Assembly (NCBI GenBank): GCA_963780635.1
Contig: CAWACW010000011.1
Span: 620,001 to 684,000, forward strand
Length of the DNA: 64,000 nucleotides
From: DATEPR01 sp963780635
GTDB taxonomy: Bacteria; Actinomycetota; Actinomycetes; Mycobacteriales; Pseudonocardiaceae
Reading direction: 5' to 3'
The notes beneath the pieces were generated by a model. That model saw nothing but the letters and a program-made list of their open reading frames with translations. It was not told the DNA's origin and ran no database searches. Positions 26,088 through 35,679 of this stretch are shown one piece after another (within the stretch, counting starts at the first letter, position 1; every line of letters begins with the position of its first letter). Made by a program: the position numbers and the translations under genes.

Positions 26088-26792
26088 TCAGCCCAGGTCG
26101 ACGGTGGTGCGTTCGGTGGCCCGCCGGGCGTCCAGAGTGGCCAGGTCGGCCGGGGTGGACTGGACCAATGACGCGTCGGCGGCCAGTACCGCCAGCAGGC
26201 CGGACAGGACTCCGTCCGGGTACGTCCAGTCCAGAGTGGACATCACTCGGGAGCGCGGCTCGATGTTCAGGGTCGTTGCCCTGTCCCGTGCGGCTGCCAC
26301 CAAATCATCCACTGTGGACTCCTGGAGAGCCGGTGTGCCGCCGGGGACCTTCTCCCACGGGGAGAACGCGTCGCCGTAGATCCGGATCTCGTTCAGGTAG
26401 TCGACGGCACCGGACGGCGGCGGTGTGGTCAGGCCCCGGCCCAGCGGGTCCAGCGCCACCACGGCGACCGCCGCCGCTCCCGCTGCCTCGCCGCCCGGGG
26501 CGACGAACGCCACCTCGGCGCCCTGAGCATCGTTCGTCACGTGCGCGCCGCACCACCACGCGCCCAGCAGCACGCCCGCCGTCTGCCAGTGCGCGGGCAG
26601 CGCCACCGACACCGTCGCACCCGGCGTCACGTCGTGCTCGTCGTGCAGCCAGTTCGCCGTCTTCGCGGCCCAGTTCGCCACAGTGGCCACCGACAACTCC
26701 ACCCTGCTGCCCAGCGCATCGTCGTACTGCGTGATCAGCGGACGTGCCGGCTGGGCCAGCAACGGCCGGAACAGCGACTCGGTGACAGACAC
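26088..26792 (-). CDS. TIGR03089-family protein (truncated AMP-binding-like fold)
   Basis: A 234-residue protein resembling the N-terminal portion of acyl-adenylate synthetases (RVELSVATVANWAAKTANWL, GATVSVALPAHWQTAGVLLG) but lacking the ATP-binding and catalytic regions, as is normal for the TIGR03089 family. Catalysis is therefore unlikely; the function is unknown. The GTG at 26792 follows GGAG. It is adjacent to the LCP genes, the same place that Rv3268 holds in M. tuberculosis. Confidence 0.82.
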   Translation of the reverse strand: MSVTESLFRPLLAQPARPLITQYDDALGSRVELSVATVANWAAKTANWLHDEHDVTPGATVSVALPAHWQTAGVLLGAWWCGAHVTNDAQGAEVAFVAPGGEAAGAAAVAVVALDPLGRGLTTPPPSGAVDYLNEIRIYGDAFSPWEKVPGGTPALQESTVDDLVAAARDRATTLNIEPRSRVMSTLDWTYPDGVLSGLLAVLAADASLVQSTPADLATLDARRATERTTVDLG

Positions 26793-26811
26793 AGGTTCTC
26801 CGTTCGGGATC

Positions 26812-27954
26812 TCAGTCGACGCAGGGTACGCCGTTGATGCTCACCGGCGGTGTGGCCGCCTTCGGTGCGGGGGGAGCGGCCGGTTCCGTCGTCTTCGGGA
26901 CCGGCGCGGTCGTGGGAACGGGGGCGGCGACGGTGGGAGCAGCAGGCGGGGCCAGCAGGCTGCTCACGAACTGGTGCACCTGCGGCACGCTCACCGACAC
27001 GATGCTCTGCCCGCGCGGGCTGCGCGCGTCCACGTCGACGACCGGGATCGTGACGAACTCGATGTTGCCCGTCAGCAGGTTCTGCGCTTGCTGCACCAGC
27101 GTGGTGATATCCAGACCAGGGTCGGTGACCACGGACTTCTTGATCGCGTTCATCAACCCCGCCAACGCATGCGGGCTGGTCAGTGTGCCCGCGGACAACA
27201 CCTTGTGCGCAGCCGCCGCGAGGAACACCTGCTGGCGCTGGATGCGGCCCAGGTCGCCGCCCGGGATGCCGTCGCGCTGCCGCACGAACGACAGCGCCCT
27301 GGTACCGGACACGTCCTGCACGCCGGCCGCGAAATCAGCGCCCGAGTTGGGATCCGACGTCGGCCGCTTCAGGCACACCCGCACGCCGCCGATCGCCTTG
27401 CTCAGCAGGTAGAACCCGTACAGGTTCACCTCGACGTAGTGATCGACGTGCACCCCGGTGAGGTTCTGCACGGTCTCGATCAACGCCTTCTCGCCCGCGG
27501 TGGACGATCCCGTCCTGGTCTTGATCACGCCGTACGCCGAGTTGATCTTATCGTCCTGGTACCCGGGGATGGGCACGTACGTGTCGCGCGGAATCGAGAT
27601 GGCGTAAGCCCTTCCGCCGTTGTGCGGGAGGCGCAGCAAGATGATCGTGTCGGTGTTCAGCCCACCGTCGAACTGGGTGCGCAGGGTGGACAGCACGCTC
27701 GCGGGCAGTGGTGTGCCCTGCGCGTCCGTGCGGGCGTCGTCACCGACGAGCAGGATGTCGGTGGCACCGTCGTCGGCATGGGGCTGGTTCGGCTCGGTGC
27801 TGATCTCCGCCAGTGCCGGCGTCAGGTTCGTGCTGGCCTTGAACTGGTGCACCGTGAACCACGCCGTTGCGACGGCGACCAGTGCCACCGTCGACACCAA
27901 TGCCAGCCCCACCCTGCCGATCACCCACCAGACCCGAGGTCCTGTGCCCACCAC
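26812..27954 (-). CDS. LytR-CpsA-Psr (LCP) family glycopolymer transferase 1
   Basis: A 380-residue membrane-anchored enzyme that moves lipid-linked glycopolymer (arabinogalactan or similar) onto peptidoglycan outside the cell. A transmembrane helix lies at about 10-32. The LCP domain shows ILLVGDDAR, NTDTIILLRL (phosphate/metal-binding Asp), SIPRDTYVPIPG, KINSAYG and RQRDGIPGGDLGRIQRQQ. The C-terminal Pro/Ala/Thr tail ends in an extracellular Cys. The start is the first of two adjacent GTG codons (27954). It is the tandem paralogue of the next gene, 60 bases away. Rv3267 is positional counterpart. Confidence 0.92.
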   Translation of the reverse strand: MVGTGPRVWWVIGRVGLALVSTVALVAVATAWFTVHQFKASTNLTPALAEISTEPNQPHADDGATDILLVGDDARTDAQGTPLPASVLSTLRTQFDGGLNTDTIILLRLPHNGGRAYAISIPRDTYVPIPGYQDDKINSAYGVIKTRTGSSTAGEKALIETVQNLTGVHVDHYVEVNLYGFYLLSKAIGGVRVCLKRPTSDPNSGADFAAGVQDVSGTRALSFVRQRDGIPGGDLGRIQRQQVFLAAAAHKVLSAGTLTSPHALAGLMNAIKKSVVTDPGLDITTLVQQAQNLLTGNIEFVTIPVVDVDARSPRGQSIVSVSVPQVHQFVSSLLAPPAAPTVAAPVPTTAPVPKTTEPAAPPAPKAATPPVSINGVPCVD

Positions 27955-28014
27955 GGCTGTGACTCCCTCCCCCGACGCCTCCCCAGGCTAGCGGGCACGG
28001 AGAGCGACAGGCGG

Positions 28015-29436
28015 TCAGTTCACGCAGCGCAGGCCCTTCGCGGTGATCGGTCCCTTCGCCGAGGTGACCGGTGCCGTCGTCGTCGTGGTCGGCGTCGGCG
28101 TTCCCCGGGTGGTGGCGGTTGGTGACGACGGCGTCGTGGCCGGGGCAACCGTCGTCGGCGTCGCGGTCTCGTCGACCAGCTCCTGGACGAACTGGCGCAC
28201 GCTGTCCGGGTCGATATCGGTCACGTCCGCCCCGCCGATGGTCACGTTCGGGCCGGTCGGGATGGTGTGGAACTGGATCGCGCCGCTGGACAGGTTCTGC
28301 ATCTGCTCGGCGAAGCTGGTGATGTCCCAGCCGGCCGACAGCGTGATCGAGTTCGAGATGGCCGTGGTCAGCGCCGAGATCCGCGCCGGATTCGTCAGCG
28401 TGCCCGTGGACAGCACCTTGTTCGCCAGCCCGCCGAGGAAGACCTGCTGCCGGGTGATCCGGTCCAGGTCGCCGCCGGGCAGGCCGTGTCGCTCACGGAC
28501 GAAGTTCAACGCCCGCACGCCCGAAATGGTCTGGACCCCCGCCGGGAAGGACGCACCCGTCTCGCTGTCGTGCGTGGGTGCCTTCAGGCATACCTGTACA
28601 CCGCCGACCGCCCGGGACAGATCGTAGAAGCCGACCAGGTTGATCTCGGCGTACCGGTTGATCTGCACCGAGTCCCCGACCAGGTTCTCGATGGTGGCGA
28701 TCAGGTTCTTGCGGCCCGCAGTGTCGGCCTGCTGCTCGATCTCGGCCGAGTTGGTCTCGCCGTGCTCCCGCAGCTGACTGGCCATCGAGTTGTGCGCGTA
28801 CGCGAAGGCGGAGTTGAGCCGGTGCATGCCGTAGCCACCCGCGATCTCGACGTAGGCGTCGCGCGGGAAGGAGATCGCCACCGCACGCTGCCCGCCTGCC
28901 GGGATGTGCACCAGGATCATCGTGTCGGTGTCCAGCTCACCGCTGTCCGGGCCTGCGTGCAGCATGGCCAACTCGTTGGCGGGCAGCGGGTTGCCGTGCG
29001 TGTCGGTGCGGCTGTCCATGCCGACGATCAGGACGTTGACGTCGCTGGTCAGCGGTGGCACGACGGGTGCGGCGGGCTGGGCCGGGCCCGAGTTGTCGAA
29101 CACGTCCGTGCGGGCGATGCCGTTGTCGAGCTGGCGCAGGACCGACCAGTTGTAGCCGGTGACGGTGAGTGCCGCGGCCGCCGCGATGGCGAGCACCGAC
29201 CTGCCGACGCCCCGGAAGGCCCTCGTGGTCGTGCTGGGCCGCTGCCAGGCCGGTACGGTCGGCACCGCCGTCGCGGCAGGCTCCGGTTCGGGTGCTGAGG
29301 CGGGTCGGGTGACCTGGTCAGGCGACGTGGCCTGCGCCGGGACGACGGGATCGGCCGGCTCAGCAGCGGGGTCGGCCACCGGAGCTGTGTCCGGTTGTGC
29401 GACCTGCGGCGAGTCCGACTCGGCGTCGACGTCCAC
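28015..29436 (-). CDS. LytR-CpsA-Psr (LCP) family glycopolymer transferase 2
   Basis: A 473-residue paralogue of the preceding LCP protein. It has a Pro/Ala-rich cytoplasmic N-terminus of about 75 residues, a transmembrane helix (SVLAIAAAAALTVTGYNW, about 80-98), and an LCP domain with VLIVGMDSR, DTDTMILVHI, SFPRDAYVEIAGG, HRLNSAFAY and RERHGLPGGDLDRITRQQ. A Thr/Pro tail follows. I prefer the GTG at 29436 to the ATG at 29442 because GGAGG (29444-29448) is seven bases from the former and one base from the latter. It is divergent from rmlD, consistent with wall polysaccharide assembly. Confidence 0.92.
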   Translation of the reverse strand: MDVDAESDSPQVAQPDTAPVADPAAEPADPVVPAQATSPDQVTRPASAPEPEPAATAVPTVPAWQRPSTTTRAFRGVGRSVLAIAAAAALTVTGYNWSVLRQLDNGIARTDVFDNSGPAQPAAPVVPPLTSDVNVLIVGMDSRTDTHGNPLPANELAMLHAGPDSGELDTDTMILVHIPAGGQRAVAISFPRDAYVEIAGGYGMHRLNSAFAYAHNSMASQLREHGETNSAEIEQQADTAGRKNLIATIENLVGDSVQINRYAEINLVGFYDLSRAVGGVQVCLKAPTHDSETGASFPAGVQTISGVRALNFVRERHGLPGGDLDRITRQQVFLGGLANKVLSTGTLTNPARISALTTAISNSITLSAGWDITSFAEQMQNLSSGAIQFHTIPTGPNVTIGGADVTDIDPDSVRQFVQELVDETATPTTVAPATTPSSPTATTRGTPTPTTTTTAPVTSAKGPITAKGLRCVN

Positions 29437-29600
29437 GTGCATACCTCCGACCTGCGGTGCCGCGGACCAGAGCACTCTCCCTGTCGACGTTAACCCGGTG
29501 GCTGCCGGTCCGCCCCTCCTGAGGTAATACGTGCGAGTGAGACGGAACGTTGCACGTAGCGGAGAACTTCAGCGTGCTGACAGCTCGTGGGAGGACCACT

Positions 29601-30512
29601 GTGGGAGAAGTCACTCAGCTCGCGCTGCTCGTACCGGGCGGTAGCGGACAACTCGGCAGCGACCTGGCCATGCTCGGCACCCGCCTCGGCACGGTCAGCG
29701 CGCCCGGATCGGCCGAGCTGGACATCACCAGCGACGCCGCGGTGCGCTCGGCGCTCAAGGCACTGGTCGAGGGGGCCGGTCCGCGTCAGCCGATCGTGAT
29801 CAACGCGGCGGCGTACACGGCCGTCGACGCCGCCGAGACCGATGAGGACACCGCTCACCTGGTGAACGCGCACGGCCCAGCCGTCCTGGCCAGGGCGGCT
29901 GCCGAGTTCGGCGTGCCGCTGGTGCACGTGTCCACCGACTATGTGTTCGACGGCACAGCACAGCGCCCGTACGAGCCGGACGACGCGGTAGGCCCGCGTT
30001 CGGTGTACGGCCACACCAAACTCGCCGGTGAGCAGGCGGTGCTGGCCGAGACGGACGCGTCCTGGGTGGTGCGGACCGCCTGGGTCTACGGCGCCGTCGG
30101 CAACAACTTCGTGAAGACCATGGCGAAGCTCGAAGGCCAGCGCGACACGTTGTCCGTTGTGGACGACCAGCGGGGCACGCCGACCTGGTCGGCCGACCTG
30201 GCCGTGGGCCTGCTGGACCTGGCCGTCGCCATCGCCGATGGCCGGGCACCGGCCCGGCGCACGCTGCACCGCACCGGTGCGGGTGAGACCACCTGGTTCG
30301 GCCTGGCCAGGGCCGTGTTCGAGGAACTGGGTGCCGACCCGGCGCGGGTCCAGCCCTGCACCACGGCCGACTTCCCCCGGCCCGCGCCGCGGCCCGCCTA
30401 CTCGGTGCTGTCCGACGCCGCCTGGCGCGAAGCCGGCCTCGTGGCCGCCCTGCCGTGGCGGGCCGCGCTGACGACGTTCTTCGCCGAGCACGGAGCGACG
30501 CCGCGGCCATAG
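29601..30512 (+). CDS. rmlD: dTDP-4-dehydrorhamnose reductase
   Basis: A 303-residue NADPH-dependent short-chain dehydrogenase that makes dTDP-L-rhamnose, the donor for the arabinogalactan linker. Motifs are LVPGGSGQLGSDLA (nucleotide binding), VINAAAYTAVDAAETDED, VHVSTDYVFDGTA (catalytic Thr) and SVYGHTKLAGEQAV (YxxxK). The GTG at 29601 follows GGGAGG at 29589-29594, giving a cleaner start than the upstream ATG. The rhamnosyltransferase domain that would use its product is encoded at 37917-39977. Confidence 0.95.
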   Translation: MGEVTQLALLVPGGSGQLGSDLAMLGTRLGTVSAPGSAELDITSDAAVRSALKALVEGAGPRQPIVINAAAYTAVDAAETDEDTAHLVNAHGPAVLARAAAEFGVPLVHVSTDYVFDGTAQRPYEPDDAVGPRSVYGHTKLAGEQAVLAETDASWVVRTAWVYGAVGNNFVKTMAKLEGQRDTLSVVDDQRGTPTWSADLAVGLLDLAVAIADGRAPARRTLHRTGAGETTWFGLARAVFEELGADPARVQPCTTADFPRPAPRPAYSVLSDAAWREAGLVAALPWRAALTTFFAEHGATPRP

Positions 30513-30554
30513 CCGCGGGCAGACAACGGCCGTTTCATCGGTCAGAATGCCCTG

Positions 30555-32036
30555 GTGCACATACCTGATCTCGACTCGGTCACCATCCCCGAGCTGAATC
30601 GACTGCTGGACACCGGTGAACTGACCGCGGTCGACCTGGCGACGGCATACCTGGAGCGCATCCGCACCATCGACCCGATGCTGCGGTCCGTGCTGTTCGT
30701 CAACCCCACCGCGCTGGTGCAGGCGGCCGACTCCGACCGCCGCAGGCAGGCCGGTGCCACACTAGGCCCGCTGGACGGCATTCCGGTGCTGCTCAAGGAC
30801 AACGTCGACACGGCCGACATGCCGACCACGGCAGGCTCGCGGGCGCTGCTGGTCTCGCCGCCGAAAGCGGACGCGCCCCTGGCGCGCAGGCTGCGTGCCG
30901 CGGGCGCGGTCATCCTGGGCAAGACCAACATGTCGGAGTGGGCGAACTTCCGGTCCGCGAAGTCGACGTCCGGTTGGTCCGGAGTGGGCGGTCAGACCGT
31001 GAACGCGCACGTGCTGGACCGCAACCCGAGCGGGTCGTCGTCCGGTTCCGGCTCGTCGATCGCGGCGGCGCTCGCGCAGTTCGCCATCGGCACCGAGACG
31101 GACGGGTCCATCGTCAGCCCGGCGGGCACGAACGGCATCGCGGGCCTCAAGCCGACGATCGGCCTGGTCAGCCGGACCGGCGTGGTGCCGGTGTCCAGCG
31201 CGCAGGACACCGCGGGCCCGATGGCCAGGCACGTCGTGGACCTCGCGGTCGCGCTGTCCGTGCTGCAGGGCCCCGACCCGGCCGACCCGGCGACCGCGGA
31301 CGTCCCAGCCGACCAGGTCACCGACTACCTCGCCGTGCTCGACCCGGACGCGCTTCGTGGTGCGCGGCTGGGCCTGTGGCACGTGGCCAACGAGAGCGAG
31401 GCCATCGGTGCCATCGTGACGTCCACTGTGGACGCACTGCGGGCCGCGGGTGCCGAGGTGGTCGAGGTCGAGCTGCCGCACCAGGAGGAGATCGGGCCGC
31501 ACGAGCTGCCGGCGATGTGGGCGGAGTTCCGGCACGACCTGGAGGCCTACCTGGCCACCCGGGAGGGTGGGCCCGCCTCGTTCGCCGAGCTGATCGAGTT
31601 CAACAAGGTCGACTCGCTGGAGCTGTCCCGGTTCCCGCAGGATCACCTGGAGAACGCGGCCGCCGCTCCGCCGCTGACCGACGAGGAGTACCGCGAGCAC
31701 CGGGCCACCGCGACCGACCTGGCCCGTCGCTCGATCGACGAGACGCTGGCGGAGCACCGGTTGGACGCCATCGTCGCGGTCACCAACGGCCCGGCGTGGC
31801 AGATCAGCTACGAGCCGAACAGCGACCGGGACGTCGTCGGCTCGTCCAGCGCGGCCGCGGTCGCCGGCTACCCGGCGGTCACCGTGCCTGCCGGTTTCGT
31901 CGGACCGCTGCCGGTCGGTATGTCCTTCTTCGGCGCCCGGTTCGCCGACGCGCGGATGCTGGCCCTGGCCGCCGCGTTCGAGCAGGCGACGAAGGCCCGC
32001 CGCGCGCCGCGGTTCCTGCCTACCCTCGAGGACTGA
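30555..32036 (+). CDS. Amidase-signature family hydrolase
   Basis: A 493-residue amidase with the Ser-cisSer-Lys triad. The lysine is in PVLLKDNVDT, the Ser/cis-Ser loop in NPSGSSSGSGSS, and the nucleophile region in GTETDGSIVSPAGTNGIAGL. It resembles stand-alone amidases, not GatA, because the gatCAB neighbours are missing and the substrate region (330-400) differs. No signal peptide is seen, so it is cytoplasmic. The GTG at 30555 is 42 bases after rmlD. The substrate is unknown. Confidence 0.9.
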   Translation: MHIPDLDSVTIPELNRLLDTGELTAVDLATAYLERIRTIDPMLRSVLFVNPTALVQAADSDRRRQAGATLGPLDGIPVLLKDNVDTADMPTTAGSRALLVSPPKADAPLARRLRAAGAVILGKTNMSEWANFRSAKSTSGWSGVGGQTVNAHVLDRNPSGSSSGSGSSIAAALAQFAIGTETDGSIVSPAGTNGIAGLKPTIGLVSRTGVVPVSSAQDTAGPMARHVVDLAVALSVLQGPDPADPATADVPADQVTDYLAVLDPDALRGARLGLWHVANESEAIGAIVTSTVDALRAAGAEVVEVELPHQEEIGPHELPAMWAEFRHDLEAYLATREGGPASFAELIEFNKVDSLELSRFPQDHLENAAAAPPLTDEEYREHRATATDLARRSIDETLAEHRLDAIVAVTNGPAWQISYEPNSDRDVVGSSSAAAVAGYPAVTVPAGFVGPLPVGMSFFGARFADARMLALAAAFEQATKARRAPRFLPTLED

Positions 32037-32042
32037 CCGTCG

Positions 32043-33128
32043 TCAACGGTGTGCCGCCCGCCGGTAGGCGGCCACCGTTGCCTCGGCGCAACGCCGCCAG
32101 GTGAACCCGGCGGCGTGCGCCCGGCGCGCCGCCAGCACGGCCAGCGGCGGTGGGTCGGCGAGTGCCTCGGTCAGCGCGTCGGCGAGCGCTTCGGCGTCGC
32201 CGTAGGGCACCAGCGTCGCCTGGTCACCGGCAACCTCACGCAGCGCGGGCAGGTCCGAGCACACGACGGGCACGTTGCACGCCAACGCCTCCAGCACGGG
32301 CAACCCGAAGCCCTCGTCCCGGGACGGCAGCACCACGGCTGCCGCGCCCGCGACCACACTGCGCAGCTCGACCTCGGGCAGGTAGCCGGTGTGGATCACC
32401 CGGCCTTCCACCCGGGCCGGTGCGGGGCCGGTCATCACCAGTGGTGGCAGCTCGGGCGTGGCCGCGTGTGCCTTGGCGAGCACGTCCAGGCCCTTGCGGG
32501 GGCCTTCCGCGCCGACGAACAGGATGTACCGCTCCGGCAGCAGCAGCCTGCGCCGCAGCACCTCGCCCGGCGGCAGCGCCGTGAACCAGGCCGGGTCGAC
32601 GCCCAGCGGAGTCACCATGACCCGCTCGGACGGCACCGCCAGCCGCTCCACGACCGCGGCCGCCACAGCCTTCGTCGGCGTGCACACCACCCTGGCCCTG
32701 GCCGCCGACCTGCGCACCAGCTCGGGCAGTTCGCGGTCACTGGGCGGCAGTTCCCCAGGCGCGTCCAGGAACGCCAGGTCGTGCACGGTGAGCACCCCAC
32801 CGGCACGCGCGGCGGCCGGCAGCACGAAGTTGGTGCCGTGCACCACGTCACAGAACCCGGCGATCAGCTCGATCGGCGGGAACGACGAGCGCAGCCACAT
32901 CTTGCGCAGGAGCCGTGCCGAGTTCGGCAGGCCGCGCGCCCAGACCTCGTGCGGCAGCACCGACCGCAGCGCCCGCCAGCCGCGCAGGGTCAGCGCGACC
33001 GCGCGGATGTCCACGTCCGGCATGGACGCCAGTTCCTCGGCCAGCGCGGCCGTGTAGCGCCCGACACCGGTGCGCTGGCCGAGCAGCGGGGTGCCGTCGA
33101 TGAGCACCCTGATCCGGTCACTCGACAT
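32043..33128 (-). CDS. Glycosyltransferase family 4 (GT-B)
   Basis: A 361-residue retaining glycosyltransferase. The N-domain begins RIRVLIDGTPLLGQRTGVGRY, with VVHGTNFVLP and VLTVHDLAFLD. The C-domain has ILFVGAEGPRKGLDVL and the nucleotide-sugar motif LPSRDEGFGLPVLEALAC (EX7E). The ATG at 33128 overlaps the upstream glycosyltransferase by 11 bases, so they are co-translated. It is convergent with the amidase. It probably adds sugar to a cell-envelope glycan; donor and acceptor are unknown. Confidence 0.92.
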   Translation of the reverse strand: MSSDRIRVLIDGTPLLGQRTGVGRYTAALAEELASMPDVDIRAVALTLRGWRALRSVLPHEVWARGLPNSARLLRKMWLRSSFPPIELIAGFCDVVHGTNFVLPAAARAGGVLTVHDLAFLDAPGELPPSDRELPELVRRSAARARVVCTPTKAVAAAVVERLAVPSERVMVTPLGVDPAWFTALPPGEVLRRRLLLPERYILFVGAEGPRKGLDVLAKAHAATPELPPLVMTGPAPARVEGRVIHTGYLPEVELRSVVAGAAAVVLPSRDEGFGLPVLEALACNVPVVCSDLPALREVAGDQATLVPYGDAEALADALTEALADPPPLAVLAARRAHAAGFTWRRCAEATVAAYRRAAHR

Positions 33129-35640
33129 CGGGCCGCCCTGGCTGTGTGCCGCCGGCCAGCCGGCGCACCCGGCCGACTGCCCGCCGTGCCACCTCCGTGG
33201 GTCCGCCCGCGTCGAGGTAGTCCTTGAGCAGTTTCACGTCCCGCCGCAGCACACCGCCTGCGCCGATCGGCTCGGCTCGGACCAGCGGCCCGCTGCCGCG
33301 CAGCCGGTCCGCGGCGGGCCAGGGGGAGCGGCAGTAGTCGGTCAGCGGCGCGAGCACCCGCTCCCAGGTGAACCGCTCGCGCACCTCGGCGATCCGCTCC
33401 CGGCAGCCCTCGGCGAACTCCGCGTCGTAGAGCACGCGGTCCAGCGCGGCCGCCAGCGCCGCCGGGTCCGAGGGCGGGACCACGACGCCCAGCCGCTCCC
33501 GCCGGACCAGATCGGCGAACGAGTCGCCGTCGGTGGTCACGATCGGCAGCGACGCCCACAGGTAGTCCAGCACGCGGGTGCGGAACGCGAACTCGGTCTC
33601 CACGTGCTGGAAATGTGTGGTGACACCACAGTCCGCGTCCAGCAGCCAGTTCTGCCGGTCGGCGTAGGGCACCCAGCCCGCGTTGAAGAACACGTGCTTG
33701 CCGGTCAGCGCCAGCCGGTCGGCCAGCGAGCGGGTGCGCGCCGCGATGTCCATCTGCGGCACCTCGGGATTGGGGTGCTTCATACCGAGGAACACCAGCC
33801 GCAGGTCGGGTCGGCGGTCCGCGAGGTCGCCGACAGCGCGGATCAGCGTGAGCGGGTCGAACCAGCTGTAGACGCCACCTGCCCACAGCACGACCTTGTC
33901 GTCCGCGCCGACACCGGGCAGGACCCCGCGTGCGCCGGGTGCGGTGCGGGTCGGCGGCTTGCCGGGCAGGCCGAACGGGACCACGGCCAGTAACGAGTCG
34001 GCCGTCGGGTCGGCGTCGTAGAGCTGGGGCGTGAGTCTGCCCAGGGCGGCCAGGTGACCGAGCCAGAAGTGCCGCTGCCGGTCCGACGCGCACAGGAAGA
34101 AGTCGCCGCGCCGCAGTTGCGCGTTGAGCACCTTCGTGACGCCGATCAGGTCCTTCGCGCGCTGGTCGTCGTCGGAATCCTTGCCCTGTTCGAGCAGCTC
34201 CAGGTGCATCGGGTCGTAGATGTCGCAGACGACCAGCTTCGTGGAGTCGGCCTTCTTCAGCTCGGGCGCCAGCTCCAGCGCGTGACCCTGCAGGACGACG
34301 ATGTCGGCCCACTCGACGTGGTCGGACAGGTCCTTGCGGCGCACCCGCAGCACCGGGAACGGCGCGGCCACGTCCTCGCCGTGCGGGTTCACGCTGACCA
34401 GCCGCACGTCGTGCTCGCCGCACAGCGCCTCGGCCATGTTCCATGCGCGGATCGCGGGGCCCGCCATCCGCGCGGTGATCGCGTCGCCGGTGATGACGAG
34501 CACCTTGCGTGGCCTGCCGAACACGTCCTCGATGCCGAACACCTCGACCAGCCGATCGTGCGCGGCGAGATAACGAGGCAGTGGGTAGGCGGGCTCGATC
34601 GCCTTGCGCATCAACGGCAGCAGATCGGCGTCGGTGCGCACGCGGGCCGCCTGCTCGGCCTTGCGGGCCGGCGCCAGCTCGCCGAGCAGCTCGACGAACT
34701 GGTCGATCGCGAGGACCCCGGCCAGCGTGGTGCGCGGGATGCTCACGTGCGTCGGCTCGTCGCCGGTGCGCTTGGTGATCTCCAGCTGGGTCGGGTCGAT
34801 CTCGCCGCGTGCGGTGGCCCGCCGCACGGCCAGCGCGAGCGCGGCGGGCAGCGCCTTGGCCAGGGTCTCGTCGGACACGTTCTTGTAGAGCGCGGCTAAC
34901 GCGTTGCGCTCCAACAGATACAGCTCGCGGGCGTTGTCCTTGCCGTCCACGGCGGACATCGAGGCATGGTGCCGGTGGTAGGCGAGCGACGTGGGTTCGT
35001 AGCGCACCCGCCAGCCGCGCAGGTTCAGCCGCCAGCCCAGGTCGACGTCCTCGTAGAACATGAAGAACCGCTCGTCGAACCCGCCCAGTTCGGCGAACAG
35101 TTCGGCCCGCACGAACATCGCGGCACCGGTCGCGAACAGCACATCGCGCGGCGACTCGTGTCGATCGCTCACCAGCTCGCTCAGTGGCCTGCCCGCGTCG
35201 GGCTTGTAGCCCATGCCGAACCACGTCAGCCCGGCGTCCACGTAGTCGACGCGCTCGCCGGCCCAGTCCAGCACCTTGCTGGCCACCGCGGCGACCGTCG
35301 GATCGCCCCGCAACACCTCGACCGCGGCCAGCGCCCAGTTCCGGTCCGGCCGGGCGTCGCTGTTGAGCAGCGCGAGCACGTCGCCGGTGGCGTGCCGGGC
35401 ACCGAGGTTGCAACCGCCCGCGAAACCGAGGTTCGTGTCCGACTCGACCAGCGTCACGCCGGGCACCTCGGCCCGGATCCGCCGGACGCTGTCGTCACCG
35501 GAGGCGTTGTCCACGCACACCAGCTGCAGCCGCTGCTCGGGGTAGTCCAGCACGGTCTGCAGCGCCCGCAGGCAGGTGATCGTGTCGTCGGCGCCGCGGT
35601 AGTTCACGACGACTACCGACAGACTGGGCACCTCGGGCAC
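33118..35640 (-). CDS. Two-domain glycosyltransferase: GT2 (GT-A) fused to GT4-like (GT-B)
   Basis: An 840-residue protein. Residues 1-240 are a GT2 rhamnosyltransferase-like domain (LSVVVVNYRGADDTITCLRA, DNASGDDSVR, NSDARPDRNW, GFDERFFMFYEDVDLGWRL). About 390-760 is a GT-B domain (KVLVITGDAITARMAGPAIR, VVLWAGGVYSWFDPLTLIRA, HVETEFAFRTRVLDYLWASL). A helical linker joins them. Such bifunctional enzymes can add two successive sugars. The GTG at 35640 follows GGAG. The stop overlaps the next GT4 gene. No membrane helices are seen, so it acts at the cytoplasmic face. Confidence 0.9.
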   Translation of the reverse strand: MPEVPSLSVVVVNYRGADDTITCLRALQTVLDYPEQRLQLVCVDNASGDDSVRRIRAEVPGVTLVESDTNLGFAGGCNLGARHATGDVLALLNSDARPDRNWALAAVEVLRGDPTVAAVASKVLDWAGERVDYVDAGLTWFGMGYKPDAGRPLSELVSDRHESPRDVLFATGAAMFVRAELFAELGGFDERFFMFYEDVDLGWRLNLRGWRVRYEPTSLAYHRHHASMSAVDGKDNARELYLLERNALAALYKNVSDETLAKALPAALALAVRRATARGEIDPTQLEITKRTGDEPTHVSIPRTTLAGVLAIDQFVELLGELAPARKAEQAARVRTDADLLPLMRKAIEPAYPLPRYLAAHDRLVEVFGIEDVFGRPRKVLVITGDAITARMAGPAIRAWNMAEALCGEHDVRLVSVNPHGEDVAAPFPVLRVRRKDLSDHVEWADIVVLQGHALELAPELKKADSTKLVVCDIYDPMHLELLEQGKDSDDDQRAKDLIGVTKVLNAQLRRGDFFLCASDRQRHFWLGHLAALGRLTPQLYDADPTADSLLAVVPFGLPGKPPTRTAPGARGVLPGVGADDKVVLWAGGVYSWFDPLTLIRAVGDLADRRPDLRLVFLGMKHPNPEVPQMDIAARTRSLADRLALTGKHVFFNAGWVPYADRQNWLLDADCGVTTHFQHVETEFAFRTRVLDYLWASLPIVTTDGDSFADLVRRERLGVVVPPSDPAALAAALDRVLYDAEFAEGCRERIAEVRERFTWERVLAPLTDYCRSPWPAADRLRGSGPLVRAEPIGAGGVLRRDVKLLKDYLDAGGPTEVARRAVGRVRRLAGGTQPGRPDVE

Positions 35641-35679
35641 GCTGGACTCCTTCGGGGTCGGGTCCTACTCGGTGGTTGG